Source of the DNA: Nematostella vectensis
Lineage: Eukaryota; Cnidaria; Anthozoa; Actiniaria; Edwardsiidae
Direction of reading: 5' to 3'
Assembly: GCF_932526225.1 (NCBI RefSeq)
Contig: NC_064037.1
Coordinates: 13,963,703 to 14,027,702, forward strand
Length of the DNA stretch: 64,000 nucleotides
Positions 1 through 26,883 of the stretch are shown in pieces (within the stretch, counting starts at the first letter, position 1; every line of letters begins with the position of its first letter). A model generated the notes under the pieces. The model was not told the DNA's origin. It worked only from the letters and a program-made list of their open reading frames with translations, and did not search any database. The position numbers and the translations under genes are program-made.

Positions 1-193
1 GAGAAATATAACGCAATTGCAATCCAGCTATTTTTCAGGATACAGTGGTGCCCTATGTACCCAAACATTTCATAGAAACGAAAAAAATGTTACAGTTGGC
101 CATGAGTTGTTGAAGTTATTCAAGTTTGAGTCATTGGGATTTCGCAGTAGTTTGTGCAGTATGCTCTTTCAACAAAAAAAAGTACTTCCTTAC

Positions 194-3100
194 CTAGAAC
201 TGGATGGTGACAGTCCTGCAGGACTGCCATGCAGATGCCTTCCCTGTCACTCTCACTCATCCCCAAGCTCTCCTTAGACACTGCCAGGGTTAGCAGAGCA
301 TGAACCAAAACCTTGGGGCTGACAGCCTTAGTGGATTCACTATCTGCATCGCCATTGAGTACAGGAGCAGAGTTTAAGGGACATGCCTGAAATCAAACGA
401 TTGAAATGCATGTTGACAGGAATCAATATAAATCACTTTTGCTAATGTCTTGCATGTTTTCTGAACCAATAAAAAGTACTGAATGTTGAGTATGTGAAGG
501 TATAATTTTGAAAATATAAAAGAACTGTGAAACAATAATGATGAGCTTGTGAAAGAACTGGAAAGAACAATGTTAACATTTGAAAGTCCTGTAAGCACAG
601 AGTTAAAGCCGCATTGTCACCAGCTTACTCCCGGAGGTCCGACGGAAACCTCAACCGCTAAAAGATAAAAACATCTATTAAAAGACGAGATATTTAATAG
701 GCCATCCGCTCTCATCCGCTCGATCAATCACATACTCAAAGAAAATTTCAATAAACACACTGCTTTCAATATTTTGGAATATTTTTCGCGTTTTCCGTTA
801 AAATTATCCGATATTGTTACGTAATCAACCGGAAGTAAACTGGTGACAATGCGGCTTTAAGCATGTGAAAGAACTTTGAAAGAACAATGTTGAGCATGTG
901 AAAGTACAATGATAAGCATGTGAAGGTATAATTTTGGAAATGTGAAAATACTGTAAAATTACAATGTTGTGAATGTGATAGTAAAATGCTTTGCATCTAA
1001 AATACTGCAAAAGAACATTTTTGAGCATGTGAGAGTACTGTGAAGTGCAATGCTGTGCATGTGATAGTACAGTAAAAGAACATTGATGAGAATGTGAAAG
1101 TACTGAGAAAAAAACATTGTTGGGCATGTGAAAGTACAGTGTTGTGCATGTGAAAGTACTGTGAAAGCACTATGCTGAGCTTGTGAAAGAACTGTAAAAG
1201 AACAATGTTGAGCATGTGAAAGTATCATGAAAGTAAGATGTTATGAACGTGAAAAAGCTGTGAAAGCAAAATGTTGAGCTTGTGTAAGCACTGTGAAAGT
1301 ACAATGTTGAGTTTGTGTAAGCACTGTGAAAGTACAATGTTGAGTTTGTGTAAGCACTGTGAAAGTACAATGTTGAGTTTGTGTAAGCACTGTGAAAGTA
1401 CAATGTTGAGTTTGTGTAAGCACTGTGAAAGTACAATGTTGAGTTTGTGTAAGCACTGTGAAAGTACAATGTTGAGTTTGTGTAAGCACTGTGAAAGTAC
1501 AATGTTGAGTTTGTGTAAGCACTGTGAAAGTACAATGTTGAGTTTGTGTAAGCACTGTGAAAGTACAATGTTGAGTTTGTGTAAGCACTGTGAAAGTACA
1601 AATGTTGAGTTTGTGTAAGCACTGTGAAAGTACAATGTTGAGTTTGTGTAAGCACTGTGAAAGTACAATGTTGAGTTTGTGTAAGCACTGTGAAAGTACA
1701 ATGTTGAGTTTGTGTAAGCACTGTGAAAGTACAATGTTGAGTTTGTGTAAGCACTGTGAAAGTACAATGTTGAGTTTGTGTAAGCACTGTGAAAGTACAA
1801 TGTTGAGTTTGTGTAAGCACTGTGAAAGTACAATGTTGAGTTTGTGTAAGCACTGTGAAAGTACAATGTTGAGTTTGTGTAAGCACTGTGAAAGTACAAT
1901 GTTGAGTTTGTGTAAGCACTGTGAAAGTACAATGCTGAGTTTGTGTAAGCACTGTGAAAGTACAATGTTGAGTTTGTTTAAGCACTGTGAAAGTACAATG
2001 TTGAGTTTGTGAAAGAACTGTAAAAAGAATAATATTGAGCTTGTGAAAGTACAGTGTTGAGCATGTAAAAGTACTTTGAAAGTATAATGTTGAGCATGTG
2101 AAAGTACTGAGAAATAACAATGTTGAACAAGTGCAAGCAATGTCAAAGTACAATATTGAGAATGTGAAAGTACTGTAAATGTCAAATCAAACAAGCACAA
2201 TTTCCAAGCCTCAAATAATATACCTGTTGTTTGGAGAGCAGGGAGGTGAATTCTGCTAACAAGGCTGTTCGCATCTCCACTACACTCAGACCACCATGGC
2301 TAAATAGTCTATGGATGCAGGAACATGAAGCCTGCCGAATTTCATGACTTGTGTGGGTCATCAGTGCCATCAGTGCTCGATACCAAGGACTGACAAGGTA
2401 CAACATCAATATTAACGAAAATCAACAAATATTGTGCAAATAATAGGGCACAAAGAGCTACAAAAAAGACATCTGGGCTTGCTATAGTACCATGCTACCA
2501 TGGCCATCTTGTCCAAGTTCCTAGAGAGTTAACCAATTGGCATTAACAATTTTGATTGACACTAACGTTTACTTCATAACTCCTGTAGGAGCATTCTGTG
2601 TGCTCTGAAGTGCATTCAAGCACTTCATATCAATCAGACAGTATATGTGTTTCTCCTTTTGGCCTACACAGTACTTCACATAACCGTAAAGGTGGCCATT
2701 TTAGTACACCTTGCCCAGTAAATGAACCTTTATCTTTCAGATGGATACAATATTGTGGTCAGGAGGCCTCACCTCAAACAGTTGGTGTATCAGACAGTAT
2801 CAGATGGTGTATTAGACTATCATTGAAATAGTGAATCTTACTGAGTGTTGTTCTTGCTGAGTTGTGAGGAAAAGCTGACAAAAAGCTTCTCAATCACACA
2901 CTGCAGCATGAGCATGGTGTCATCTGATGCTGCAGCCATGAACTTCTCAGAGACAAAGACTTGCTTTTTGGCATCAAGGAGGATGGGCCACAATGAAGAA
3001 ATCTTGGTCTCTGCCTGGACATCTGCTAGCGACAGGCGCATGAGTATGGAGGCGGCAACTAGCCCTTCGCTAACAACTTGGGACTGGTGAGGTTGTCCAC

Positions 3101-6100
3101 TGGCACGCTCAACAGCCTGAGAGAGTATAGAAATACACGAGGGCTTCATGAGATAAAGTTTACAATGCAAGTTCATACATTTACTTGCTGCATCAGTTTT
3201 TGTCAGATTCGTGAACATATCTGGATGGAGTTTTTAATGGCAATTGTCAAAGCCAAGATGTCACAGAAGTTCCAAAATCATACAAAAGAGTCAGTTAACT
3301 GTATCCTGTTATATTTTTGTATAAAGGTGAGGCTTTGCCGGTGGTTTACAACTTTCTGGCAACTTTTCTTTCATTTTTTTTTTGTTTATGATAGAGCTTG
3401 AAGCTAAGGATTAATAAAAAGGTCTTTGAGCTGTACTGCAATATGGACATTCCAAGGATATTAACTACACTCCAACTTCCCAAAGCACCAGCTTCAATCT
3501 CAAACTCCACAAAACTCTGATCATCTGAACGAAGTCCTAATGAATGTATAGCTATTGTTATCAATTTTTCCAAATCTACAATTGATACAGTACCTGCAGG
3601 AGTTGAGGAAGAATGTCCATGCCCTGAAGTAGGGTGTTTCCTAACAAAATACAAACTAATTATTACCTCAACACACATAATGCAGGAACCGGTTCAGAAT
3701 GTTATAAAGGAGGAAGGGCAAACCCATCCCATCTGTATTTGCCCCTCTAGTGTGCTATTCAAAATGCCGGTAGTTTTAAAGGAATACCTTTCAAAGCATT
3801 ATCCATACACTTCAAGTAGGCACTTCGAATTGCGGCAGTGGAGTTCTTGTTGGCCATCCCTTTCTGCGAAAAGTTAATTCAGAGCTGCCAATTGAACCTT
3901 TCACTGAACAGTAACCAAATCAAGAGATCCAAAGATGTAAGAATAAGAATAACGATAAGAATTCTGAAAGATAGCTTTGGCATGAGCAAAATCTTAATAA
4001 TACAAAGGACATCTATGAAATTATGAATACATTTTCTTCAACATAGTTTGTCAAAATATATTTGTAATATAGATTGTCAAAATTCAAAGTAATGGCTTTA
4101 TTAACATCACTAAGCTAGCTGGCTAACCTGGAATGTCTCGATGAGAGAAGGTGGTACATGTGAGGTAAAATACTTGCACCAGCAGGCCAAAACACCCAGC
4201 CCATGGACCAGAGCCGTGAAATTTACTGAGAAGGTAGAGTAGACATCCAGTCAGGAACGATCAAGGAACAAAATAACACAAAGTGTAGTACACTGTACCA
4301 ATGATCTTGCAAAGTTTGTTTGCATTTCACACCATAGCCTGCAATGCAGGCATTTACCAGGTGTTTCAATAGCGAAAAACAAGCCTCAACCAACTTGTAG
4401 CTGCCATCACGAGGTGGTACTGTAAATGTCTGCACTGCAGGCTATTCATACCACAAAAAAAGCTCAAATTTTTGCATTACCATTCCATCAATTCCAGGAA
4501 AACTCTAGAGCATTCTATCATACAAACTGACCTTCCTGCTGTAGAAATTGCGTTATTTTTTGGGCAACAATGCCAGCTAACTTCTCCATGGACTCATTCC
4601 CACTACTACATGAGCCCTCTAATGCCTGCACAGCTTCCAATACAGTCATCCGATCACTCCAGACTGTCAGCTTGCCTTCAGAACCTGCCAAATAGCATGT
4701 TAATATGTGCATGTCAATATGTTCATCATCATTATCATTAATGTTGTTATCATTGTTACCACCATCATTTGATACCCCATCCCCTTGATCATTGTCTGTA
4801 CTTTATCATCACACAACATATGCATAAAACTTACTCTATCCTGTCAGTGTGTGATATTCCATGCACCGCTTATTCAGTCCTAGGCAAAGTCAACCTTGAT
4901 ACATTTTCATCACCATCATCATCCTTATCCTCATTATCATCACCAACATCATTATCATCATCATCACCATCTTCATCATTTTCACCATTATCATCACCAT
5001 CAGCGCCATCATTATCATCAACATCAATATTAAAACCATCATTGTCATCAACATCATTTAAGCCGCATTGTCACCAGTTTACCTCCAGAGGTCCGACGGA
5101 AACCTCAACCGTTAAAAGACAAAAGAATCTATTAGAATCTGAGGTATTTAACAGGCCATCCACTCTAATTTATCAATCACATCCTCAAAGAAACTTCCAA
5201 TAGACACACTATTTTTTTTTAATTTCGTGTTTTCCATTAAAAATAATCAGAGATTGTTATGTAATCGACCAGAAGTACACTGGTGACAATCGGCTTTAAC
5301 ATCATCATCCTCATGGTATTGTTACCATTATCATCTTACCAAGGGGGTATGAAATTTTGGGCTAAAATGGCCCCAAACCTGATTACAGCTGGCCCCACTT
5401 TCCCCTAGGATTAACACTGCACTTACCATACAGAACTCCAAAGAGGTAGTTTAGCATCTCCTCTACAGCCGCTGGATCACTACATTGCTTTGAGAGATTC
5501 TTGAAAAACTGGATTGCCTGCTGCCGGTGAATCTCTTCTTTGGCTCGTAGCTGCCCTGTTGATATACATAAACCACAGTGAAACCTTGAATACAACACAC
5601 ATTACACACACAACATTTGAAGCTGATGCTTAGTTATTTTCTTGAATACGCTGAAGGAAACAGAGGCCTTTTGTGCCCGAAAAATAGAATGGCATGGCTG
5701 GCCTTGTTTAATGATCCTCAAGAAGTTAGACTCACCAGATATACTTTTACATAGACTCACTGCATACTTGGATAAATCAATGGACATCGATGACATTAGG
5801 TGGGCAGTGCCTATGAAATAAGAAAAAAATATTTAGTACTGTACAATATAGAACCATTCAAATCCAGTCATATTATTGAAATAATTTAGGAAACTTTAGA
5901 GTTTTTACAGAGAATGCTATTACCTTTGTTTTCATTAATATCTTTTATCTATTAAACATGGATACTGTAAATCACACCCATTCACTGTAACCCAAATATT
6001 TGCCTAAGTTGACCAAAATAATGAATATGGTCAATCAAAGCTGGTACTTGGCTCTAAGATTTATTCAATTTGGGTGAAGTACCAGTTTTTAACAGACAGC

Positions 6101-9100
6101 AACTATTTAGGTATCTTGAGGGTTATCAGGATTTCTCTTTGAAACATTCATGTGTCATGTTCTTGATATTATCCTGTGGGATTTTCAGTTGGATTGATAA
6201 TATACTAAGATCTTACATTCTAACACAACTTCTGGGCTCCTGAGTAAAGCCTTCTGCACTGCTGGCAAGAGAATTCCACTGAAGTCGTCATGGGTACAAT
6301 GACACAGAAGAGGGGAGCTCTGGACCTGGAATGCAGGGAAATAGTGTTGGGTGGGCAGGCAAACAAATAGAGAGAGATGATGATGACAGAGATGGTGATG
6401 ATGATGAAGGTGATGATGGTGATGATGACAAAGAGGGTGATAACGATGTGATGATTGTGATGATGATGACAGAGGTGGTGATGATGATGATGAAGAGATG
6501 ATGGTCATGATGGTGATGATAACTGAGATGATGGTGATGATGATGACAGAGGTGGTGATGATGATGACAACAATGATGATGATGATGATGATGTTGACAA
6601 CAACAACAACAACAACAAGAAGGGTGATGATGATGACAGCGATGATGATGACAGAGATATGATGATAATGATGACAGAAAAGATGCTGCTGATGATGACA
6701 ACTGAGATGATGGTGATGATGATGACGACAATGATGATGATGACGACCGCAACGACGACAACAATGATAGACGACAACAGTCAAAAAGAATAGTTGGACA
6801 GATACAGTAGCTTGGCAAACCAATATAAACATGGTGTATATTAGGAGAAAGGCACTGATTACAACTCACCAATACTGGTGTAGGTTGCTTGGTTTTGCTC
6901 ATGATCACAGTCTTTAAGTACACATCAAGAAGTTCTTTCTAAAGGAAAAAATTAGATGATATAAATTTAACAAACAAAATGCCAAAAATACTATAAATTC
7001 CAAGGTACGTATTATGAAACTGAACCATATCAAATACATACACATACTATATTATACTATAAATACTTAAAATTCCAATTTACATGTTGTGCAATTGTAT
7101 AGTAAACAAAATAATAAAAATGCATCTCACATTACCTACAGTAAAGAACAACTATACTGTTATTTATTTATTTCCCTTTTTCCCTCTTAAGAAAAATGAG
7201 CATCTTTCAGTCCTATAATTTTCATTTGACTTTTGCCAATCGCTATTTGCACTGACAACATTCCAAGACAAAGAAACTACAGATGAGCCCATGTAGGCTA
7301 GAGGTAGTGAGTTTTGTAAAGTTCACCTTGTATTTTGATATTATTTGTTGATCCTCTTTGCTCTTTGTACAGAATGTGAACAAAAGTCCAGCCAGACACA
7401 GCAGAAACTAAAAATGATAACGTTACAGTACTTTCTTTGAAATAGTGATTATAGCAGAGACATTCATTGCTATCTAAATCATTATCATTGGCAGTTATCA
7501 AACAAATCAATACAGTGACAGGGCTTCTGGAATTATGCGGAAAAAAAACTCAAAATTACGCCGGATTCTTTGCTAAATTACGCGCTAAAAATTTTATGGT
7601 TAGTCCTAGGCCTTCACTGTTTAGCAAAGAACGCCTAGTCATTTTATTGTTTTCGAAATTCAGTTCGAAATATCACAGTCTTACGAAGAATATCTCTCTT
7701 TTTTTTACGAGAAATAGAGGTAAGAACCCCAAAGATCACATCAGCTGTGCACTTAAATGTTTTGTCTTTCAAAATTTAGCCAAATTACGTGGGATTACGC
7801 GAAAATTTTTGGTTTACGCAGATTACGTGGAGAAAGCCAAATTACGCGCTTCCGCACAAGCGCGTAATTCCAGAAGCCCTGTAGTGAACAAAGCCTACCG
7901 GAGAAGGCTTCAGCTGGACCATGGTTTCTGCATATTTTTCGGTGATTCCCTGAACCTGGTGTAAATGAAAAAAACTTCACATATTTTTTCCTAAAAGGAA
8001 TGTCAGTTTTCAAAATGATGTCTGATGTTTTAAAACTAGTCAGCGGCAATAGTGACAGTTGTTTGCTTGTCCCGACAACGTAAATCAAAATGCATATTAT
8101 TTTGATGCATGCTTTTTTGCAATATACAAAAAATAATCAGTCAGAGAGCTTTTGAAGGAGAGTAGGTTGATGCAAGTCTATCATGAGCTGTGACCTTATC
8201 AAGAGTTTGTGGCACTTGAATGATTTTATTTTGTTTCTGGAAAGAAATGCTTCTGTAAAATGCAAAAGGAAACTAAAATATAGGAGGGAACCCCTGAGTT
8301 CGGATTTTTTTTTCTGGAGGAACCATGCTATGCAGAGTCGACACAATGGTCCCAAAAGCCAAAAGCTGCACTTTTACCAGTTTACTTCAGGTTGATTACG
8401 TAACAATCTCCTACGATTTTAAACTCGAAAAATATTTCAAAATTGCAAAAGCGGTTTGTCTATTGGAAGTTTTTGAGGATGTGATTGATCATTAAGAGCG
8501 GATGGTCTGAAGAATAGTGCGGATTCTTGTTGGTTGATGTTTCTGTCAGCCCTACAGAAGTAAACTGGTGACGATATGATGTGGCTTAAAGGGGGGCCCA
8601 AAATGGCTGTGGAGGGGGGGGGGGTGATGGGAATGTAATTTCAAAGGGGGGGGAGGGTTCCTGGGTTTCGTTGTAGATTACAAGGTAAAAACTCATAGAA
8701 ACAGTCATCTTCTATTAAGCAATCGATTTATATATGTCACACTTTTTAGATACATGTAAAAACCATGCATTCATGAAAAAAAAACTCAGAAAAGTGGGCG
8801 GCAAGCCCCCCCCCCCCCCCCCCGCTGCCCCTCCCCGTCCACCACCCAGCTATGTCCTCACCTGACTCCATATTCCTTTGAGTTTCCTGAGTGCCGCTTG
8901 GCACACTAGAGGGCTCCCCGCAGCAAACACACCATAAGCTGCTATGCACTGTGTTTCAACAAAATTCAACCACTCGTCCCCATGGCAGAGCTCGGCTTTG
9001 ACAAACACCACCCTTGCCAGGATGCAAGACCATTTTAGGAGGACCAGAACTGACGCACTTAGTTTGGGGCTGGGAATGCAGAAAAAATTAAATATATCGG

Positions 9101-11981
9101 GAATTGGGTCTTGGATTTGGATTCCATATTTTCATTGAAATACTGCTTGTGGTGACAACGTTTTTTAGTATGTTGTGCTACTGTAGGCAGGATTTTGAGC
9201 TGGGTGGTTCGTTTTTCCATTCCAGCGGACCAAATTTCCGGTATACCCCTCTGCTGGCCTTATTACATTAGGTAATCAATCTTGTATTTTAAATGTTATT
9301 TATGTGGTGCTTTTTAACATATATCGATAATAATAAAGATAATTATTATAAAAAGATTTTTATAGTCAGTTTAAAGACATATTGATGTGCACGGTATATC
9401 TCCAGCCAAACGTTATATATTTTTTTTTTGTTCTGAGCAGACCTTCAAGCTGGGTGGGGGGGTTCGCCAGACTCTGCTAAGTGGGTGATCTACAGAATTG
9501 TGAAAGGAGATTGCAAAAAAAAAATCTAAATTTTACTTAGCAGATTTGGAAGTTAACACTGAGATATGTTTTACCTTAAATGATAGTTCTTGATGGAGTT
9601 TCCAGCATCAGAAAACACAGAAGAAAAGCACTTCACAGCAGTTAGACCTGGTGAAGAGCAAGATGTGTTATCATTTCTTCTTTCACCAAGTCTTTGGCTT
9701 TTGACATGTTCCTAGCTATACCAAATATTCTATCCTCTTACTAACCATGTTTTTCTGCTAGAGCCCTGATAACATCCTCAACAGCCTTGCGAGATTTGTT
9801 ATCTCTGGGAAAAATAAGACAAAGGAGAAAATTCTTCTCAGACTACATTTGTCACCAAATAACTACAGGATATTAACATCACCAATTTACTACAGGCTCT
9901 TTCATCTAAATAGACAAATCTCTTCTTGAACACAAATTTCATTATTTGATAAGCTCACTCGATCAACTTGGGGGAAGTACTGGAAACAATCCCAAGCATT
10001 CTTTGCGCTCTTACATACAAATTTCTTGAATATTCAGCATCTAGTCCGTCTAAGAATTTGATAACTACTACTACAGAATAATTTCTGTTGTATTAAGCAG
10101 CTTCTATGACATTCATATTTCCAGCACCTTTAGTATAGATCTAAGCTTCGAAAAATTATACAGCTGCAGGATTCAAAATAATTTCATTAAACCTGCTAGA
10201 TTTTGGCAGCTATGTGGATTTTGGTGGGGGGAAAAGCCTGCATACTACGGATATGAGAAGGGATACAGAAAAAAGAGCCGCCAAAGACCAGAAAACAGCC
10301 GGCTATCGCCGGCAGCCGGCTGCTATTTTGAACCCTGGGATGAGAAATAAACACATGCAACAACCGGCCTGGGCAAGAAATTTGAACATCGATTGAAAGC
10401 AGCAATGGCGGCCAGAGCAGGTCACCTCCGAGATTTTTGTATGTAAGAATGTATGTACTGAATTCCACCAGCTATACTGGTGCGGAAGACACAACAGAGC
10501 TAGGGCTCCACACCAAGTGCCCCCTTGTGTGTATTGTTAGTAAGCACTGTCACTGAGGGTGGTCACTGCCAGAGGGTTTATTGCGTCCCCAGTGGTTCTT
10601 TTACGTCTCTTTCATTTCAGGTTAGTGAAGTGCAGCTTGAAGAGATGGGACCTCCGGTTTACTGTCCTTATCCGAGAAGACTGGAAACACGGGAGAATAA
10701 CTTCCACTCATGACACAAATTCGAATTAAGGCAGGAACCCAGAAAAAAGTTCCCAGTTTCAGCCAGGATTTGAAACTGGGCCACAGCGGTGAGAGGCCGA
10801 CGTGTTAACACACTAGGCCACCCATTTTTCCAATATCATATCAAATCAACCAATTAGAACACCCGGTTTAAGTATCATTGTCTTGTGGCGAATCAGAGGC
10901 TGCAACCACTGTGGATCGGAAAACATGACATCTGTACAGTATTTGTATGGGGCCCTTCTCGCGCTTACAGGTATTTACTTTTTAGGGAACACAGGAGGAC
11001 CTGATTCTCAGGTTACTTCCCATCCCTACCCCTATCCGCAGGTCCTAGCCAGTATGCTCTTCTGCAGCCCCACCAAATTTGCTTAAGGGGGACACCATTT
11101 TCTTTAGCCTTTGCAAATGTCTGGCTCTATCATACCCCTATAGCCGTCACAACCTCAGAACAGCAATATCTTCCATTGAAACTTTATGACAAAATTAACC
11201 CATAATTTTAACAAGGAATCACCTGTATCTGTGCTGAGTGAGGAAAATTATCTTGAATGTTGCTTTGACAAACACTTCAGTGAAATCTGAAAAATAAAAC
11301 AATGTGCTCCCTAGACGCTCTGACAACATTTTCTCAGGGATTGTGGGGGTAGGGGGGCATCAATATGTAAAACATATAACACATAAATTTGAGAGTTTCT
11401 AAAATTTTTGGCCGAAATGGGGGAAAGACCCCCCCCCCCTAGTACAACCCCCGAAAATGCCACAGTTGTCTGGTGTTTTTTTTTTCACTGTATCATTAAT
11501 AAAATCCATCTATCACATCAGATATAAATCAAACCTCTCTGTGCCTTAAAATCGGTTACTTGTAGACAACATAAAAAAAAACTAGAACAAAGTATGAACT
11601 AGAGATTGCACCATCACTCATTCATTGATTGTGATTATTAGAAGATAGCATCATAAATAACAGTCATACTCAAATTTTTCTAGGCTATAAAGCTGCCTAG
11701 TGAGGCATTCCATAACAACAGGTCTTTAGTGGTGCAGTGTTACCTACCATCTCTCTGGATGCACGGAATGAGCACTTCTCGGCAAACACGAACTCTCTCG
11801 TTAGTTTTGCTAGAAGTGATTTTAGTAGCACAATCTTTTAGTGTATCAGCGACCTACAATGCAACAGCAGGTTTCAGTTGACTCATAAATTATATATTTC
11901 CAAACCGGCTAAATATCTTAAAAGTCTTAGGTGGGAATCCATAAAGATAAAATAATCGCAATTCCATACCTGGGCCGCCAT
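194..11981 (-). CDS. GCN1: GCN1, eIF2-alpha kinase activator, N-terminal part (gene continues beyond left edge)
   Basis: This is the giant HEAT-repeat protein that binds ribosomes and activates the kinase GCN2 during amino-acid starvation or ribosome collision. Exons read right to left: 11970-11981 (start codon, MAAQ), 11748-11853, 11223-11286, 9746-9804, 9575-9647, 8862-9069, 7899-7955, 7327-7407, 6870-6938, 6217-6325, 5736-5810, 5427-5555, 4532-4684, 4128-4225, 3788-3863, 3594-3640, 2842-3116, 2224-2389 and 194-386. Together they give about 683 residues, collinear with the first quarter of vertebrate GCN1 (about 2670 residues). Recognisable stretches include ILLPAVQKALLRSPE, QFFKNLSKQCSD, GSEGKLTVWSDRMTVLE and LADVQAETKISSLWPILLD. 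All listed introns have GT-AG ends and compatible phases where checked. The introns hold a 33-bp minisatellite, ATC/GAT microsatellites and several MITEs. Family identity is secure. Exact edges of the shortest exons are hand-called. Confidence 0.93.
607..856. mobile_element. 250-bp TTAA MITE, copy 1
   Basis: Terminal inverted repeats AGCCGCATTGTCACCAG extend to about 28 bp, and TTAA lies at both ends (603-606 and 857-860). It interrupts the degenerate, older part of the 33-bp minisatellite in a GCN1 intron, because array-like units occur on both sides. Confidence 0.85.
1241..2010. repeat. 33-bp minisatellite in GCN1 intron
   Basis: About 23 nearly identical copies of a 33-bp unit (AATGTTGAGTTTGTGTAAGC, then ACTGTGAAAGTAC). 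Degenerate relatives extend from about 470 to 2180. Because 33 is divisible by three, long false reading frames open on both strands. The unit shows no match to the flanking GCN1 exons, unlike the arrays in NUP88. Confidence 0.95.
4705..5055. repeat. ATC-rich microsatellite in GCN1 intron
   Basis: Imperfect runs of CATCATTATCATCA-type trinucleotides. Not coding. Confidence 0.85.
5062..5295. mobile_element. 250-bp TTAA MITE, copy 2
   Basis: Same family as the element at 607-856, with TTAA at 5058-5061 and 5296-5299. It is slightly truncated, inserted in or beside an ATC-rich microsatellite in a GCN1 intron. Confidence 0.82.
6375..6775. repeat. GAT-rich microsatellite in GCN1 intron
   Basis: Imperfect GATGATGATGAC trinucleotide array with a short CAA run. 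It creates spurious histidine-, serine- and valine-rich open frames on the minus strand. Confidence 0.9.
7519..7882. mobile_element. 364-bp MITE with ACAGGGCTTCTGG ends in GCN1 intron
   Basis: Terminal inverted repeats ACAGGGCTTCTGGAATTA are flanked by AGTG on both sides (7515-7518 and 7883-7886). The interior is rich in AAATTACGCG-type words. Its right end is only about 15 bp from the splice donor of the GCN1 exon 7899-7955. The 165-codon open frame across it has no recognisable protein character. Confidence 0.78.
8370..8587. mobile_element. 250-bp TTAA MITE, degraded copy 3
   Basis: Contains TACCAGTTTACTTC at the left and AAACTGGTGACGATATGATG at the right, with related interior sequence in inverse orientation. 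The terminal bases are decayed. Confidence 0.6.
10198..10339. repeat. Dispersed repeat, copy 1 of 2
   Basis: Shares TGTGGATTTTGGTGGGG, AAGCCTGCATACT, ATATGAGAAGGG and CCGGCTGCTATTTTGAACCC with 13993-14117 in the same orientation. Family unknown. Confidence 0.75.
10542..10824 (-). mobile_element. tRNA-derived SINE, copy 1
   Basis: Closely related to 55011-55298. Its tRNA-like head is at the right end and read on the minus strand: a GGTGGCCTAGTGTGTTAAC-like A box and a decayed B box (GTTTCAAATCC). The body includes GGTGGTCACTGCCAGAGG and GAAGACTGGAAACACGGGAG. Confidence 0.8.
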
Positions 11982-12085
11982 CTTGGATTTCTAAGGCCAC
12001 GAGTACTTTACGCGCCCGCGAATACTCAGCTGACCTATCTCCCCAGTCCCCCGCGGCCAGCGATCGCCATGTTCCAAAAGTGAAA
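11970..12085. promoter_or_regulatory. Divergent GCN1/NUP88 promoter
   Basis: The two start codons, on the minus strand at 11979-11981 and on the plus strand at 12086, are only 104 bp apart and point away from each other. The spacer is GC-rich with several CpGs compared with the AT-rich surroundings. The GCN1 start sits in CAAGATGGCGGCC, which matches the well-known YY1 motif. The NUP88 start sits in AAAATGGCGGA, a near match. A shared CpG-type bidirectional promoter is the simplest reading. No TATA box is evident. Confidence 0.7.

Positions 12086-26883
<14,798 letters not shown>

Noticed and set aside
1241-2010. CRISPR-like direct repeat array
   Set aside because: The units are contiguous with no unique spacers, and the DNA is a eukaryotic intron.
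1170-2200. Open frames of 246-327 codons on the minus strand and 115-140 codons on the plus strand
   Set aside because: They are translations of the 33-bp minisatellite; a unit divisible by three keeps several frames open at once. No protein character beyond the repeat.
4223-4435. 70-codon minus-strand frame inside GCN1
   Set aside because: It falls between exons 4532-4684 and 4128-4225, whose translations already join well to the GCN1 family; it adds sequence not expected there.
6185-6923. 211-215 codon minus-strand frames rich in His, Ser and Val
   Set aside because: Produced by the GAT trinucleotide microsatellite. Only the stretch 6217-6325 is a real GCN1 exon.
7467-7964. 165-codon plus-strand frame
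   Set aside because: Lies across a MITE with palindromic ends and opposite a real GCN1 exon. No recognisable domain.
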